DNA of 64,000 nucleotides from positions 132,501 through 196,500 of the forward strand of contig CAJQUW010012891.1 in NCBI GenBank assembly GCA_907163375.1. The letters are read 5' to 3'. Source of the stretch: Prostheceraeus crozeri. Its lineage: Eukaryota; Platyhelminthes; Polycladida; Euryleptidae. Positions within the stretch are counted from its first letter, which is position 1; each line of letters begins with the position of its first letter. Below, one piece after another: positions 40,913 to 54,048 of the stretch. The notes beneath the pieces are model-generated. The model saw only the letters and a program-made list of their open reading frames with translations, was not told where the DNA came from and did not search any database. The position numbers and the translations under genes are program-made.

Positions 40913-43900
40913 CTTAAGTTGAAAGTATTTACTATAAATTCTTAATATCGGACATGCTAATGCAAATCAGGGATTAAAAGTGATGAATGTTCGCGCAGCC
41001 TATGAATGACTTAATATTGCTAGTATATATATATTATAAATATATACCTAGTTTACAGAGGAAGAAAAAAAAGTTGCGCTCGCATTTCCCTAGCCTTGAT
41101 CAGGAGTGCAAAAAAATCGTCATCGGATAGTTCAGTTACAAGCATGATTTAAAGCAGAAAGAGCTCGTAATTTACTAACTTCGGAAAATTGCAATAAGGT
41201 TGCAAATTACTAGCTTTTCACGAGCTAAATTACGATCTCGGGAGTAATAAAAAAATACATCGGGAGATCATCTGCCTTAATATTAAATAGCTCGTGATAA
41301 TAATTTGAAACTAGTTAAATTTTTAACAACGGGTTAATTTATCCATCTATTGAGGAGTATTATTGTTTTGAGGTAGATAAACAACGTAAAATAAAATGTA
41401 GCCTAGTTATTTTCACGAGACGGCTTTTACAAGATACACGATGTGAGTGTGGCGGTGGGTAGATGTATCTGGCAATATAGTGACCTAAGAGGTGGATTTT
41501 GTAAAATTCGGGTTAAGAGTGTAAATATTTTCTCTGGAAATGGGTGGTTGAACGGGCCTGTTTAGGGTTAGATGTAGATGTTGGGGGCGTTGATGGGTGT
41601 ATTACCAAGTTGGTGGAGTGCTTCATGTGCTCAACATGTGTCTGCATGCATGAACTTGGGGGTAAAGTGGAAATTTGAGGATGCAGAAGGTCGTAACTAG
41701 TGAGTAAGCGACACCGTTGGTTCAGTGGGTGGACACTTCACGGGTGATGTTCTCTATTTGGCAGATAGATGGAAGAATTTGTTCTCTTTAATGAGTGTTG
41801 CATCGGAATAGTGTATATTTTAGTGTTGGAATGGGTAGTGAATGGATGAGTTTTGGGTTAGCAACTTTAGCACGGACGGTCTGATGGCGTATATAACAGA
41901 TTTTAGTAGTATTTGAGGATAATTAGATTGAACTCTTAATTGCCTGTTTTTTGTTTGGCCGGTAGGCCCCAAAGTACGATGAAGGAAGTGCTGTTATTGT
42001 TGGCATGGGGGAGCTTATATTGGTGAAGGTCAAGTTTTTTTGATCTGGTTGTCAGGGCAATGGGGGGAAGCTATATTAACAGCAGCGTAAAGTCCTTGCG
42101 GCTGTTGTAAACCACTTAGTACAAATATAATGGCCGCTAGGCCCGGTTTTACACCATCGTGCGCCGCCGAATTGTATGTGGCTGTTTGGGTCGGTGCTAT
42201 CCAAGCCAGGGGATGATGGTAAGTAAATTTATTTCATTAGTACGATATTGTGGCAGTGACGGCCTACTTATTAATTGAATGGTGATAACGCTTGTAAAAT
42301 CCTTGCCACTATACCAGTAGGGTGCTGTTTAATAGCTTTCTCAAAGTGCTCGGATAGACGGCATTATCTTCGGGAAATCAGAGAAGAGACGTGTCTTGTT
42401 GCATTCTGCTTGGGGTAATATGGGTGATAGCTCAGCTGTTGGACGAAATTGAGGGTATTGTCTAATTAAATTAGACTGCCGTATATTATATGCTCCAATA
42501 CGCCGACAGTCGCTACATCAGTCATGATATGCCAAAATTTGGATCTACTTGGCATATGCTTGGTGGAGGGTGTACGTATCTTGGGTGGGACTAGAACTAA
42601 CTCGTTAGGTGCCAGCCAAAGATGGTAAGAAAACAAATTGTGATGAGTTTGTGGAATAGGTAAATGTTTATAAAAATATATTTTTGTCTTTGTTTCGTCG
42701 GAATAGTATTAGATTGTATTGTTGTATTAGTAATTCACACTTGTTATTGATCCCGGGCGATTGGTCCGAGGGGGTGCTTGTCCGCAAGCATAAGAGCCTT
42801 TTTTCCATTGAGATAGCTCTGACACATTTGAAGTCCAAAATATTATAGTACACGCTGGCAATGACGTCCGTGCATTGGATATAAGAATAGTTGGTATAGA
42901 GATTGTTGCGGATTTCCCTTTTCCTCGCAAAAGGGGACCAAGAGTGTCTCCAGCGTTTTTCTGGGATTTTGCAGCTTGCTGACGGCAAGGAAACAGCGCT
43001 CACGATATTGCATTAAATGGTATCATTGTTTCCATTTTCCGACTAGTACAATGTGCAAAGTAAGAAAACTCAAGATGTTCAAATTTTCTGCAGTCAGGTT
43101 GATGCTTGACTTCATTCTGTTTTATCATTTTAGAGTGTGAGTTATTGACAGAGGAGTTAGAGTGATAATTAATCAACGTATTTTGAAAGAGGAAAAATCT
43201 CAAATATTATTAATGAGATCACTTTTTTCACGAGAGTTACTCGAATTAATTGATAAAGGAATTTGATGTGCAGCTTAATGCCAAATCTGTGCATCGGACT
43301 GAATCTGTCTACTCGTCGATTCGCTGTCCTCCAAGTGAGTCAGATGTCGTCAGATGTTCGGAAGTCAGTTGTATTAATTGTTTCATGACACCGATGAGAC
43401 TTAATTGGATGCCACACCTGAGGAGGATCATCACGAAAAGCTGGCTCCACGTGTCATCAAACGTAGGCAGATCTATGGATGAAAGAAAAGTGATTCGCAA
43501 ACGAAATTTTGGCTGATGAATTTATCTTTTCGGCAAACTAAAGTGTAAGTAGATTGATTTCGTCTCCACTATTTTACTTCTAGCATTTGCATAAATGAAG
43601 GAATTTTTAACGTCATGATTTTCGTTTAGAGAATGAGTTATGATTTGCATTCTTCTGCTGTCAGAAAAGAAGTTATTTCAATACATTTATAAAACGTGTT
43701 GCACCAATCGTGATGTTGATTTTTCCAGTATTGAACATGATTGATGCGATAGACTGGAGTATGCAGGTGGTCTGACGCTCGCTAAGTTGTTCTGGCCGAC
43801 AGGTGTGTTAATTCGTTGGACGACACAGTTTTAGGAAATGTCCGCGATCTCTTTATCAATCTATATCAATTGAGTACATCACCATTAGGTGATGCATCTG

Positions 43901-45235
43901 TGGGCGCCGGGGGAATTTTCCTCCAACTTTTTCAAAAACGTTGGCAATTTTCCCCACAGTTTCTGGGGAGGTTAATATCCCCTACCCACTTTGAACTATT
44001 ACCATGGTCTTTTTTTTGCGTACTTTATTTTACTTATTAAAGAAAGATAGCGGGGGGCAGCACAGGCAGAAATATTTCATGACTCTTTATTTTCTGATTC
44101 CCTAGACTTTGTTTTGTCCATCTTGTTGTATCAAACTACAGCTAGAAATGCGCATAGAGATTTTTTGGAGTGGAACTAGCACAATTTTGATGTTTTATAC
44201 AGCGCCGTCAAGCGAAACATCAAGCCTTTTGAGAAGAGTAATATTCGTAGTAGAATTTAAGCTGTTTAAAGCGCCTGGAATGTATAAGGATTTTCTTGGC
44301 AATTACATCAAGCAGGATTTACAGCTTTTCTAAGCTCTATCTTATTTCAAATGTCATGTGGGGGGAAGACTTTTTCTGAATCGAAATGTCTTGGTCGTTT
44401 AATGAGTAATGATATGTCCCGTTTAACAGTAGAACAATTGGATTTGTTTTACTTAAAATGTACTGTATAGGATGAGGGGAATTACTTAAGAGCCAAAAAA
44501 ACGTAACAGGAAATGTAACATCAAGTAGCCGGGGTGTATACAACATAAATAATGCATCGTCTAGTCATAAGTCAAACATCCTCAAAAATCGGAAATGTAT
44601 CGTCAGTGGAGGCCATGATCGGCAGGAAGGGATACTATGGAATATTATCAATTGTATTAGACGTGTAATCAGAGGGGTCGTAGATGTCATTCCATCTTTG
44701 GGGCCCGTTACTCCTTTTTTTTATTGCATTTTCTGGCGAATCTCAGGAAATGCATCCGATAGCGTCAAAAAAGCAGTTTCTCTTCCCTGGTAATCTCAGG
44801 AAGGATCCTTTAACTGTCAAATTTTTGAGTATTGACTTCAGCTGAATCTAGCATCCAGGTTCCCATTAATACTTTGGGAATGCAGAATCGATGCAATCTA
44901 AATGTCATACTAGAAATCACAACTTAGGACACTGGTATCGTTAATCAAGTTGGAAATGAGCAACCAATGGAAGGATAAAATTATAGGAGTGAGAAAGGTG
45001 CAATCAAAATCATTCTAATCTACTGCATTGAATGTGTACAACGTTTTCGTCAAGCATTCCCCATCCTCAACAATTATTTCATATTCGAATCTTGATCACT
45101 TGAGTTAGTTTTGAGTCCTGTTTCTTCATGATTGAGAAGGAATCAGTGACCTTGCAATTGTAGAAGGATTTCTGTTCAAGGGTCACGCGGATTTTTAGAA
45201 CATTACCGGCTTTGAATTCCATGATTGTTTAAAAG
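40913..45235. other. No supported gene; G-rich stretch within
   Basis: About 41430-42630 is skewed to G on the plus strand with many GTGGxTGGGTG-like strings, perhaps an ancient purine-biased repeat, but no period could be defined. The short frames at 42668-43003 (minus), 43250-43516 (plus), 43816-44040 and 44109-44333 have no domain or splice support. Confidence 0.35.
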
Positions 45236-45526
45236 TGAAGGGGCCCTTCACGAGCTGAATACGTCCTTCATTATCTAAATGGGTACCACAGAATATCAAG
45301 AGGGGCCCTCAAATTTCAAAAGGTCACCTTTACAATCTAAAAGAAACCCTCGCGATCTCAAGAGGGCCCTCACAATGTGAAAAGGGATCCTTCACAATCT
45401 CAAAGGGCCCCTCACGATGTCAAAAGGGCCCCATCACAATCTTGAAGGGCCCCCTCACAATCTTAATCGGCCTCTCACACACCCTTCACAGTCTAAAAGG
45501 GGTCTCATAACAATCTTAAGAAAGCT
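45236..45526. repeat. Degenerate GGGCCC minisatellite
   Basis: About ten to twelve diverged copies of a unit of about 25 bp on the theme CTCACAATCTCAAAAGGGCC. Spacing between GGGCCC or GGxCCC blocks is regular (near 45241, 45302, 45385, 45408, 45426, 45449). The consensus GGGCCC is palindromic. Overlapping open frames are by-products. Confidence 0.75.
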
Positions 45527-48500
45527 GCTTAAAGCAACTTATTTGTTTCCTTGGCAACTCATAAATTTGCAAGAATGGGCGTTTTGGTATAGCAGAGTTA
45601 CACTTCCTAGTATTTCCGAAGCCGTGGTTTGTTGCTGGAATACACAAGAAGTTGTCGTCAGGCACTCCTGGCCAAATTTGGAAGATTTCTGAGTTTGATT
45701 CTCTCCAGAAGGCTATGAAGAACGTCAAATTTTCTTGTGGTCTGGGGGGCAGGGCATTTGTTTGCTACACAAATTCGATCATATCGCTGACCACTCCAAT
45801 CTATTGCTCGTGTCTTTGATGTTTTTGCTCTCTGATTCCACCGGTTATTTATCTAATTTTCTATCTGCGGACCACAAGAAATACACCGTTGTCTGTTTCT
45901 CTATCAGAAATTTTCTTGGGCTCTCTTTGCAGTAATCACCTTCTCTTCTTGGGTGAGATTCTTTCTGCATGAAGTCTGATCAATGCACGCAGACGATTAA
46001 TGTTACTTCGACACACATCAAATTCGATGTGGAAGAGAGATTTCGTAGAATAGTGGGACTCGATCGACAGAGAAGCGATCAACCTGAATTGTGTTGTTCA
46101 TTACCAGGTGTCACTTGTTCCTTATTCTTGGATTTCATCGAGTTCAAAAATTGTGACTTTTGAATGAAGTTCAAGGGGGTCGGGGACCGTCGGATAGATT
46201 CACAATGAGGTTCAGTTCTAGGCGTGAGTTGACAGTCTGAGGCCAGGATATAAGATTGAATCGATAGGTAGTCTGTTCACAAGACGACAAGTCACGAGTA
46301 ACTTCTCTCAGAAGGTGCGCAAATTTCAATGATGTTCAAGGTTCTCGAGTAATTACCCATCTCAATGTTTGTGGATGAGAATCCGGTGGTGGATTGCGTG
46401 AAATTTCCGAAATTCTCGAGCAATGTGCCGATTTGATTTCCTTTGTCGACGTATTTTCTATCATCAATGACCAAGGTATGGAAAGATGAGTTCCTGCCGT
46501 GTAGTGTTGACTCATCTTGTTCGAATTGTAGTCTATGGAACCGATTTTCCAGATTCTGTGTAGATTGCTGCAGCATTATTTTAGAAGTCGGATACATCCA
46601 GGATAGCTCACGATTGGAAGAAGCCAGCTATCGACTTGACGAAGATTTCCGAAGGATCATTAGCTGCATCACAGGCTGTTGAAGGTTGTAGTCTTCTGAT
46701 TACTCTTTTGATACGTGTGTGAGGCCATGCAAAAGGCATCCAAGGACTTTCAGTCAATTCTAATACCTCGTCGGAACATTGCCATGCGTAGTCGCGTCAC
46801 TCATAGCAGTCGCGAATTCATCTGTACTGCAATAGACTTTCGACATCGATGGAACATTTCATTCTAATTAATCCCACGCAGACACTGTGATGTATTTACT
46901 GTTTCTCCAGTATCAGGTGCCTCTATCCGACGAATTGAAAGGTTCAACTCCGATTGCAATAGGAAATGTAGCCGGTACGTGGGCTAGTCAATAGAAGAAA
47001 TGCAGTCACTTCCTAAGAAACTCTCAGGATGTTACTTCTTTAGCGTCCGTTTAGAAATCGAGAGGTTTATTGCGTATGACGGGAAATCATTCTCTTGGAA
47101 AAAGTTCTGCATTTTTTACATCGATTTCGTTTATTTTCCTCGTTCGGCAACGTCGGAATTACATTTTTTCTTGGCACCGCATTTTGGTCTCCACTAGGAA
47201 TGTCATATCTGTCGTTCAAAGCTTTCGGACAAATGTTTGCGAAAATGATCGATTTTGACGAAACGAATAGATAGATATGGTCCCTCAGCGATTGTTTGAG
47301 CTATGTAGACGATTCGAGCTTTAGGAGCGTCATAAGCTTCTCTTATTTAAGGCCTTTTGGCACTACCTTATGTGGTATACTTGTGAGGAACCCCAAAGGA
47401 AGTTTCGATGGTTGATTGACGAGATGGAGATGCCCTTATCTTTTCACCGCCTTCTTTGGCTTTCTAACTCTCTGACATCTCCATGCTGAAGATCGGGAGT
47501 AGATTTTCGGATGATTGTCTTTCAATGTCTGAACATATTGGTAGTCGATCCATCCTTCACCTTTACACTCGGAGATCCTACAGCCACCTGTGAGAACATT
47601 TGCGCTGACGTCTTGCAATTGTCCTATAAGTAAAATAACGATGTATTTGTGATTTCTGTTTCGTGGACATAACCGACGGTAATTGGGGGAGCGTAGAATG
47701 CCGGAAATTGACTACTGAAGCATAGCTCTCTCGATCGAAGGCGATCATTGAGAACAATGTCTAGCTTTCTTTAACCCAATCAGTGATCCAAATTTGCCAA
47801 ACGAGTTTCGCTCACCTGCTAGCTCACCCTAATCAATCTATTTTTAGCTCCCTAAGAAATAGTGCACGGAGTCAAGGACAATGCCAACGGCCGCGACTGA
47901 CTCATAGCTTCAACCACAGAATTGGACTTCATAAACTGACATCACAGCTTAGACACATCAATAGGTACTGCCTGAGCCGATTCTGGTGATAGCACGTAGG
48001 AGTAGCAGTCTAGCACAGCAACTTGTTTGATGATCAAGTAACCATCCTACATGTAGCTAGCTGGGAGGAATCACAGATAATTTCAATTAAGAAATCGTTC
48101 TCGTGTATTGTACATGAAATGAATTGGGTTTGACCACTTCCCATACCTGTATTGACCTGAATTGGGAAATGTAGCATTTATTTATCAAAACGAAAAAATC
48201 GAACTGAAAATCGCGATCTCTTGTGATTACCGATCGATTTTCGATTTTTCAATTCCGATCGCTTTAAATCGCCGCACCCTAATCACTACTGCCATTCAAC
48301 TGTTATTTTCGTAGTGTTCCCCTGCGATCGGCGGCGCTTTCAGGCATTCTCCACACCCGCAAGATCAAATACTACAGAGCTGTGGAGAAACTCACGTCGA
48401 TCTCAATATTTCTATAACCGTTCGCTGACTTTATGACGAAAAGATAGTGATGGTTTCGATCGGCGCGATCGGCAGCGATCGGATTTTACACCGACCCGCC

Positions 48501-49340
48501 AAGTTACCTTTTAGTGAATTCACTGAACGCCACACTAAATTCAATCAGCTGATTTGTGAAACGTGTATTTAAAATAATTGTGTTAACTAAACAAATATAA
48601 AAGCTCACAAAAAGCAAAATTTCATTAACCTTACAGAGAAGAAGGTTCTGTAATAACCAATTAGGATGAAGATCTTGGAACTGCTAAAGAATAACTCACA
48701 CAAGTCACTCAAGTGTCCTTGACCTGGTATAAATAAAGATTCATGCTGAGTGTGCAAATCATGAACATGCAAAGAGTGGCAATTCAAACCCGATATCCTT
48801 TCTAAAAAATTCCCCAGAGGAGCTCCTCCAGAAGGCGTTCACGCTCGAATCATGCTTGACGGAGAGGTAATAAGTACTACACTTGTCCCGGACCAATTGC
48901 AAACTTCGTTCACAAGCATGACCAAATCCCTGGAAGTGTTGCTTCTGGCACCAGTTATGAATCTGCCTTTATACGGATTCTTGTGCAATTATGGTACTCA
49001 GAAAAGTCTAGGTAAAACCATTGACTCATCTTTAATCGTTATGCCAAAGGATTATTAAATTATTATCTTCAAAAAAAATAGTACTGTGTGTTTATATAAC
49101 TAACTGCATAACTCAGTGAACTCTTTGGAAATATGATATATCGAGTTATATTAGACCAAGCATGTTTTTGTGAGAGGAAAGTTTTCTCAAGGTAATATTT
49201 GCGAAGTTTTCCTAAATATCAATATTAGATTTTTTTATTCTTATGGCAGTTATAAGTATCACTTAATAATTATCACTTACTTGCAAGTTCTTTGTATTTT
49301 AAATTTCTAAATACGTTGGCCATACCCGAGTTTGAATAAT
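45527..49340. other. No supported gene; CGATCG-rich segment
   Basis: Short frames across this stretch show no domain. At about 48195-48290 and 48455-48500 CGATCG-type motifs cluster (GATCGGCGCGATCGGCAGCG; CGATCGATTTTCGATTTTTC). A terminal-looking GGGTGCGGCGATTTAAAGCG on the minus strand (about 48268-48287) could be one end of a MITE. A matching opposite end was not located with confidence. Confidence 0.35.
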
Positions 49341-50390
49341 GGAGTTGATTTGTGCTAATAGCCTTGCGGGTATAAAATAAAAATACTCTGTTGAGTAAAT
49401 TTTCGATTTAATCTTCGTCAGACTCTCACATTTGATGAAGGCATGAATAACAAGAGCTTTTATAAGAAAGATGAAAAGAAAGATTGTCACTTCACAATTA
49501 GGAAGATTCTCTGATGCCATCAATCCGGCAGGGTGTCAAGTTACATCACCGTTGGATATTTTCCCCCCGCCTCCTGTGATGAGCGGTCAGCAAACGCGGT
49601 GAGGGGCGATGATTGTTCCTGTCTATTGTCACAGGTGGGTCGGTCTGTTGACAAAAATCTTAGCGTGCGGTTTCCCATGCAGCCATTCATCAGGTTGCTT
49701 TCTTTGGCGATATGAAATGCCTCTAATGCTAGGCGCGTACGATTGCACTTTTCTTTCCCCTAGGATCATCCATCTTGATTGTGTGGCCGTTGTTTGTGCC
49801 ATGCTGCTGAAGATGCTGGTGGACATGCGATGAGGGGGAATTCAAATGTTCTAATATTCGAGAACGGGCAGTTCTCTCACTCTGTCCGATGTACACTGCT
49901 TTGCAAGTTGGGTGGGAACACATGATTTTGTACACAATATGCTTAGTAAAGCACACTCCTTTTGAAATAGATGTCTCGCAGGCTAGGCATTGTTTGGGGC
50001 AATTTTGCACTTCCTTCTTTGGTCTCAAACTTCTTGACAGGGGAGGCTCGGTAGTGTAGATAATGCGGATGTCGTCGTGTAAATCAGTCTCTCTGAGTAT
50101 TTTGCTCATTTGTCTTCTCTGCCTCTCGTTAAAGTAGGGAATTTTTAGGTAGGTAGTCGGTGGGCTTCTCTTTGTTTCGCTTGCGTTTCTATTTTTGACT
50201 GATAGGATGTTGTTGTCAATGAAGTTCTCAGGATAGCCGTTTCTCCTGAACGCGTCTTTCATCTCTGATAGTGCTTCATCGGCATTCATGGGACTGGTAT
50301 TTCTGAGGGTGCGATGAGTCTCTGCTGTGACGAGGTTGCGCTTTCTGCTTGCGGGTACGGTAGCTCCATACGGTAGACATGCTCCACTGT
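49341..50390 (-). pseudogene. Penelope-like element, left part: GIY-YIG endonuclease region
   Basis: The minus frame 49729-50289 encodes SEMKDAFRRNGYPENFID, a basic spacer, a cysteine-rich linker CPKQCLACETSISKGVCF, then VYKIMCSHPTCKAVYIGQSE with RTARSRILEHL. This matches the YKI...YIG core, catalytic R and downstream E and H region of PLE GIY-YIG nucleases. Sequence continues upstream to 50390. Two extra bases at about 49758-49772 relative to the right-hand copy shift the frame and cause an early stop, so this copy lost its C-terminus. The 3' part to 49341 is non-coding. The gypsy element lies directly upstream of it on the minus strand. Confidence 0.8.
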
Positions 50391-50409
50391 AAGAACAATG
50401 CTCTCTCTG

Positions 50410-50831
50410 GTAAGAACGAATTTCTGGCCCAAACTCACTTAAGTATATTGAAGCAATATATCAAAATACACTTACGACCACTTAAGTCACCAGTTTACAA
50501 TACGTACAAACCGAAACTGTCAGATCACAAAATTGCTTAGTAACAGCTTCTCAAAAGTCAAAAAAGCTATATCATCAATAATCACAGAAATTACTGGCTT
50601 ACTATGACACATACATAGTCTGTTATAAAAACACTAACGCTTAGATTCTATATACAGTCCAGGATCGCATAGCTATATCAACTTACCATCAAATATCAAT
50701 GTTACCGCGAACGCAAGATTTCTAGGTTCAGCCGATAATAAAAATGCGATCAACTCGCGAAATTTCATATAAGGTCATGAGAGAATCGAGTAATTAAATG
50801 ACACGTTAAAACAAAAGTAATAACTCTTACA
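50410..50831 (-). repeat. 3' LTR of the gypsy-like element
   Basis: A 422-bp repeat that by eye has no differences from 54711-55132. On the minus strand it starts TGTAAGAGTT, immediately preceded by the purine tract GGGGGGA (plus-strand 50832-50838). Its outer end is disturbed: the first base on the plus side is G instead of the expected T, and about 20 bp (50388-50409) form an extra, imperfect copy of the LTR edge (TGTAAGAAC). Confidence 0.9.
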
Positions 50832-50882
50832 TCCCCCCATGATTTGTAAATCATTGGCAGGATACTTGGACACATGAACAGT

Positions 50883-53800
50883 TCAACGAATCAGAAAGTC
50901 TGATAGGTGGTTTGGTCTTCGTCTTGTACGTTCACTTCTGCGAGGTTGAGTAGGCACCGTCACATTGGCGTCAGTAATTCCTTGAATTGCATCTTGTACA
51001 GAAATATCACTACAATCACTGAGGCTTGAGTAAGAATGATTGTCATTTTCATCAGAAGAGAAGGAGTCCGAATTATCAGATAGTTCACCATAAGTTGCAG
51101 TTTTTGAAGGGACGCGTCGCAGATGAGAGATGTGTCTCACAATACCATCGTTGTCTATTTCGAGTGATACCAAAGATTTGATTGAAGTTACTCTGTGCGG
51201 TCCGGTCCAAGCAGAATCACATTTACCATCACTTCTAACATAAACCTTGTCACCAACAACAAAAGGATTTCTCTCGTTATATTCCACATTCGATTGCACT
51301 TCAGAAGGCCTTTTCCACTCACTGACATCCTCACACATAAGCGGTCGCTCTCCACTAACGCTTGGCATTCGACTCCGAACATGAAACAACAATGTAAATG
51401 GAGGAACGTGACCAAAACTGCTGGTAGAATTGTACCAAAAAACACACTGATGAACTGAATTTCTCGAACGAGCGATCATTGTCTTTATGGTCTTGTGATT
51501 CCTTTCACTGATGCCATTTCCACGAGGTCTGTACGCACAACAGTATTCTTGGACAACACCCCATTCACTCATCAAGTTTTTAAAATCAACACTTCTGTAC
51601 ACTGCACCATTATCAGACAGGATTACTGCAGGGGGTCCGAATTCAGCAAAAATTTCATTGAAATGCGTACAGACTTCACTTGATGATCCACTTGTGAGTT
51701 GTTTCCAAATGCAGTACCTTGAACCCATATCTATAACTGTTAAGTATAGCCTGTTCCCAACATGAGTCATATCAGTAGACAACTTCTTCCACACTTCATT
51801 CGATGACAAAAACCCTTTTCGATAATGAGGATTGACAGATGGACCAATTCTCGAACACTCATCGCATTTCGATAAAACTGCAGCTACTCTGTCTCTTGTT
51901 ATGACTTCTCCATGCTTCAATTTAGCTAATGTCATCGTTCTGTGTACACCCAAGTGATGTTGACGATGAATATTTAGAATCGATTCATCAATGGATTTGT
52001 TGTTCCCAACATTACCCGCAGAACAGGCATTCATGATAGGCTTAACGTCCTTGGAAGACAACCAAGATTTGGGGACACGCGTCAGCTTATCGGCTATGTT
52101 TTCCTCCGACCTCACGAGTTGAACTTCAACCTTCAATTCTTCTTGTTTTCCGAGCTCCCGCAAAATATCAATACGACGGCGAATAAGCAGTTCAGACAGG
52201 GCATGAGTATGGACATTATGTGTGTCACTAAAAGCCGACCTCAACCACCCACTGACGGTTGACGAATCCGTTTTGAGCACGAACGTCTTGACCTTCCACT
52301 TTAGTGCGATGTTGATTCCCTTGATGGCAGCATCGAGCTCGCTGATATTGATGTGCGACGTGTCATTCTTCTTTCGTAGCCATGCTGCGTCTTCTACGAC
52401 TTGCGAATCGATCGTAACCACAACTCCCAAAGCCAGATTACTGGCGTCAGTCCACACTGTCAAAGCACCATTTTCAGGAGCCAACCATCGACCAGCAACT
52501 GGGTCGTCGCCTGAACGTAGTCTTTCATTCACTTGCACAACTTTGTCCATCGTCTCTTTGCTCACGTTTTCATCCCATCCGATACTTTCTTCTGCCGTTG
52601 TACGTTGTAGAAACGCGCAAGTGACCCGCAACCAACCACAAACCGGAAGTGTCCTAACCATTCCCCCAAAACCTTATGCACTTGCCGTCTCGTCATCATT
52701 TCTTTTGCTACTTCCGGCAACTGGCTGTCTCGAGTCCATCGTAGATTCTTATCAACCTTCAAACCCAGTACCCTCACACTCTCAGTCCCCAGTCGCTCAG
52801 CAGGTTTCGTGACTAAACCAAACTCCTTCAATTGAGACACGACTTCTCGACACTTGTCACGGTTTCGTTCACATATATGTCATCAATGTAACTCGTAGCC
52901 GCTGCCTCAACGTTTCTGTCACGCCCCAGAACATTTTCGACAATCTTCGTCATCACCTTCGGAGCGATGTTCAATCCGAATCCCAACCTGGTCAAGACGA
53001 AAGTCTTGCCCTTCCAACGAACTGCTTGATACGGCCACAATGATTGATCGATCCTGACTTGAAGATAAGCTTTTTTGAGGTCAACAACGGAGCAACTTGG
53101 TCCCAGCCTCCTCCACTCTCTCAAACGGTCCTGGCATAAAGGTGTAGCAGATCCAGTGTGACTAACAATAAAGTCATTCAAATAGCGGAAATCAAGCACA
53201 GGTCGCACCTTCACAGTCTCTCCCTTCTCTTGCCTAACGCTCATGAGAGGCAATGCATTCTTAATGTCGCCATCTCTTGCTCTGTCCCAAGGAACAAGCA
53301 CACCGTCGGAGATCCATGCCTCAATTTCCCGATCGAACAACTCCAGATCATCATCTTTCACCTTATAATTGCATCTTCGACTGTTATCTGGTGGAGGAGC
53401 ACTTTTCCATTTCCAACTCACTGTCCAAGTCCCATCAAAAGAAGCACGAAAGTCAATGTCATCAATAATGTCATCTTGACGCAAACTAGCTGACGCAATA
53501 CCGTTGCTTTTTACGAGCGGCATGTCAATGCACTGCATCATCGCAGTGGAAAGTCCAAGTTTCACTTTCCTACTATCACCATCAAAATTAGGTGGAATCC
53601 ACAGACCAACTCGGCCGATGACATCTAGTCCCACGATCAAGTCAACATCAAGCGGCAATCTTGGCAGCACATTTGCATCGACTGGTCCAACATTGTACTC
53701 ACTTTCACCAACAGTAACGTTGGGCAACTTAACACAACCTTTGGTATTAACGAACCTACAGTCCATTATTTCTAGAGAGAATGTTTCGGCTGTCATTTTG

Positions 53801-54048
53801 CGGTTTCCTACAAATCGCCAAGAAACCATTGACATACTACAGCCACAGTCGATCATCACTATGCAGTCTTTGTTGTCAACTTTACCAGGAACAATTATAG
53901 CTCTGGTGTTTGTTGCTGTTGTGGCAATAGCAATTGGTTGCGTAAAGGCTTCTGAGAACCGGGGGCAATCGGAGAGGACGTTGCCCCCTGTTCGACGTTT
54001 AAAGATACCGCAGAGCAATTGTGCTTCATGTGACCACGCTGTCCACAT
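50883..54048 (-). pseudogene. pol of a Ty3/gypsy-like retrotransposon (protease, RT, RNase H, integrase)
   Basis: Frame 1 (52828-54048): protease-like VMIDCGCSMSMVSWRF, then RT with VKVRPVLDFRYLND, CSVVDLKKAYLQVRID, LTRLGFGLNIAPKVM and catalytic YIDDI. Frame 2 (52562-52840): RT thumb QLKEFGLVTKPAERL. Frame 3 (50883-52661): RNase H VWTDASNLALGVVV with ISELDAAIKG and TDSSTVSGWL; integrase with HHCC finger (ending KCDEC), DMTHV, SDNGAVY and ISERNHKTIK (D, DX35E). Two single-base frame breaks lie at about 52835 and 52640. Domain order and the compact integrase favour Ty3/gypsy over BEL/Pao. It overlaps gag by about 150 nt in another frame, as expected of ribosomal frameshifting. Confidence 0.85.

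Noticed and set aside
41430-42630. G-rich stretch as telomere-like or G-quadruplex array
   Set aside because: No regular repeat unit and few runs of three or more G at suitable spacing; only a mild strand skew.
49680-49730. CTGATGA ... GAAAC string on the minus strand of the PLE as a hammerhead ribozyme
   Set aside because: It lies in the nuclease C-terminal coding sequence, stem II does not pair properly (AATGGCTGCATGG) and stem I is absent.
50883-54048. BEL/Pao assignment of the LTR element
   Set aside because: The compact integrase with an HHCC finger and DX35E, the Gag core with two zinc knuckles and the RT wording fit Ty3/gypsy better. A formal RT phylogeny could still overturn this.
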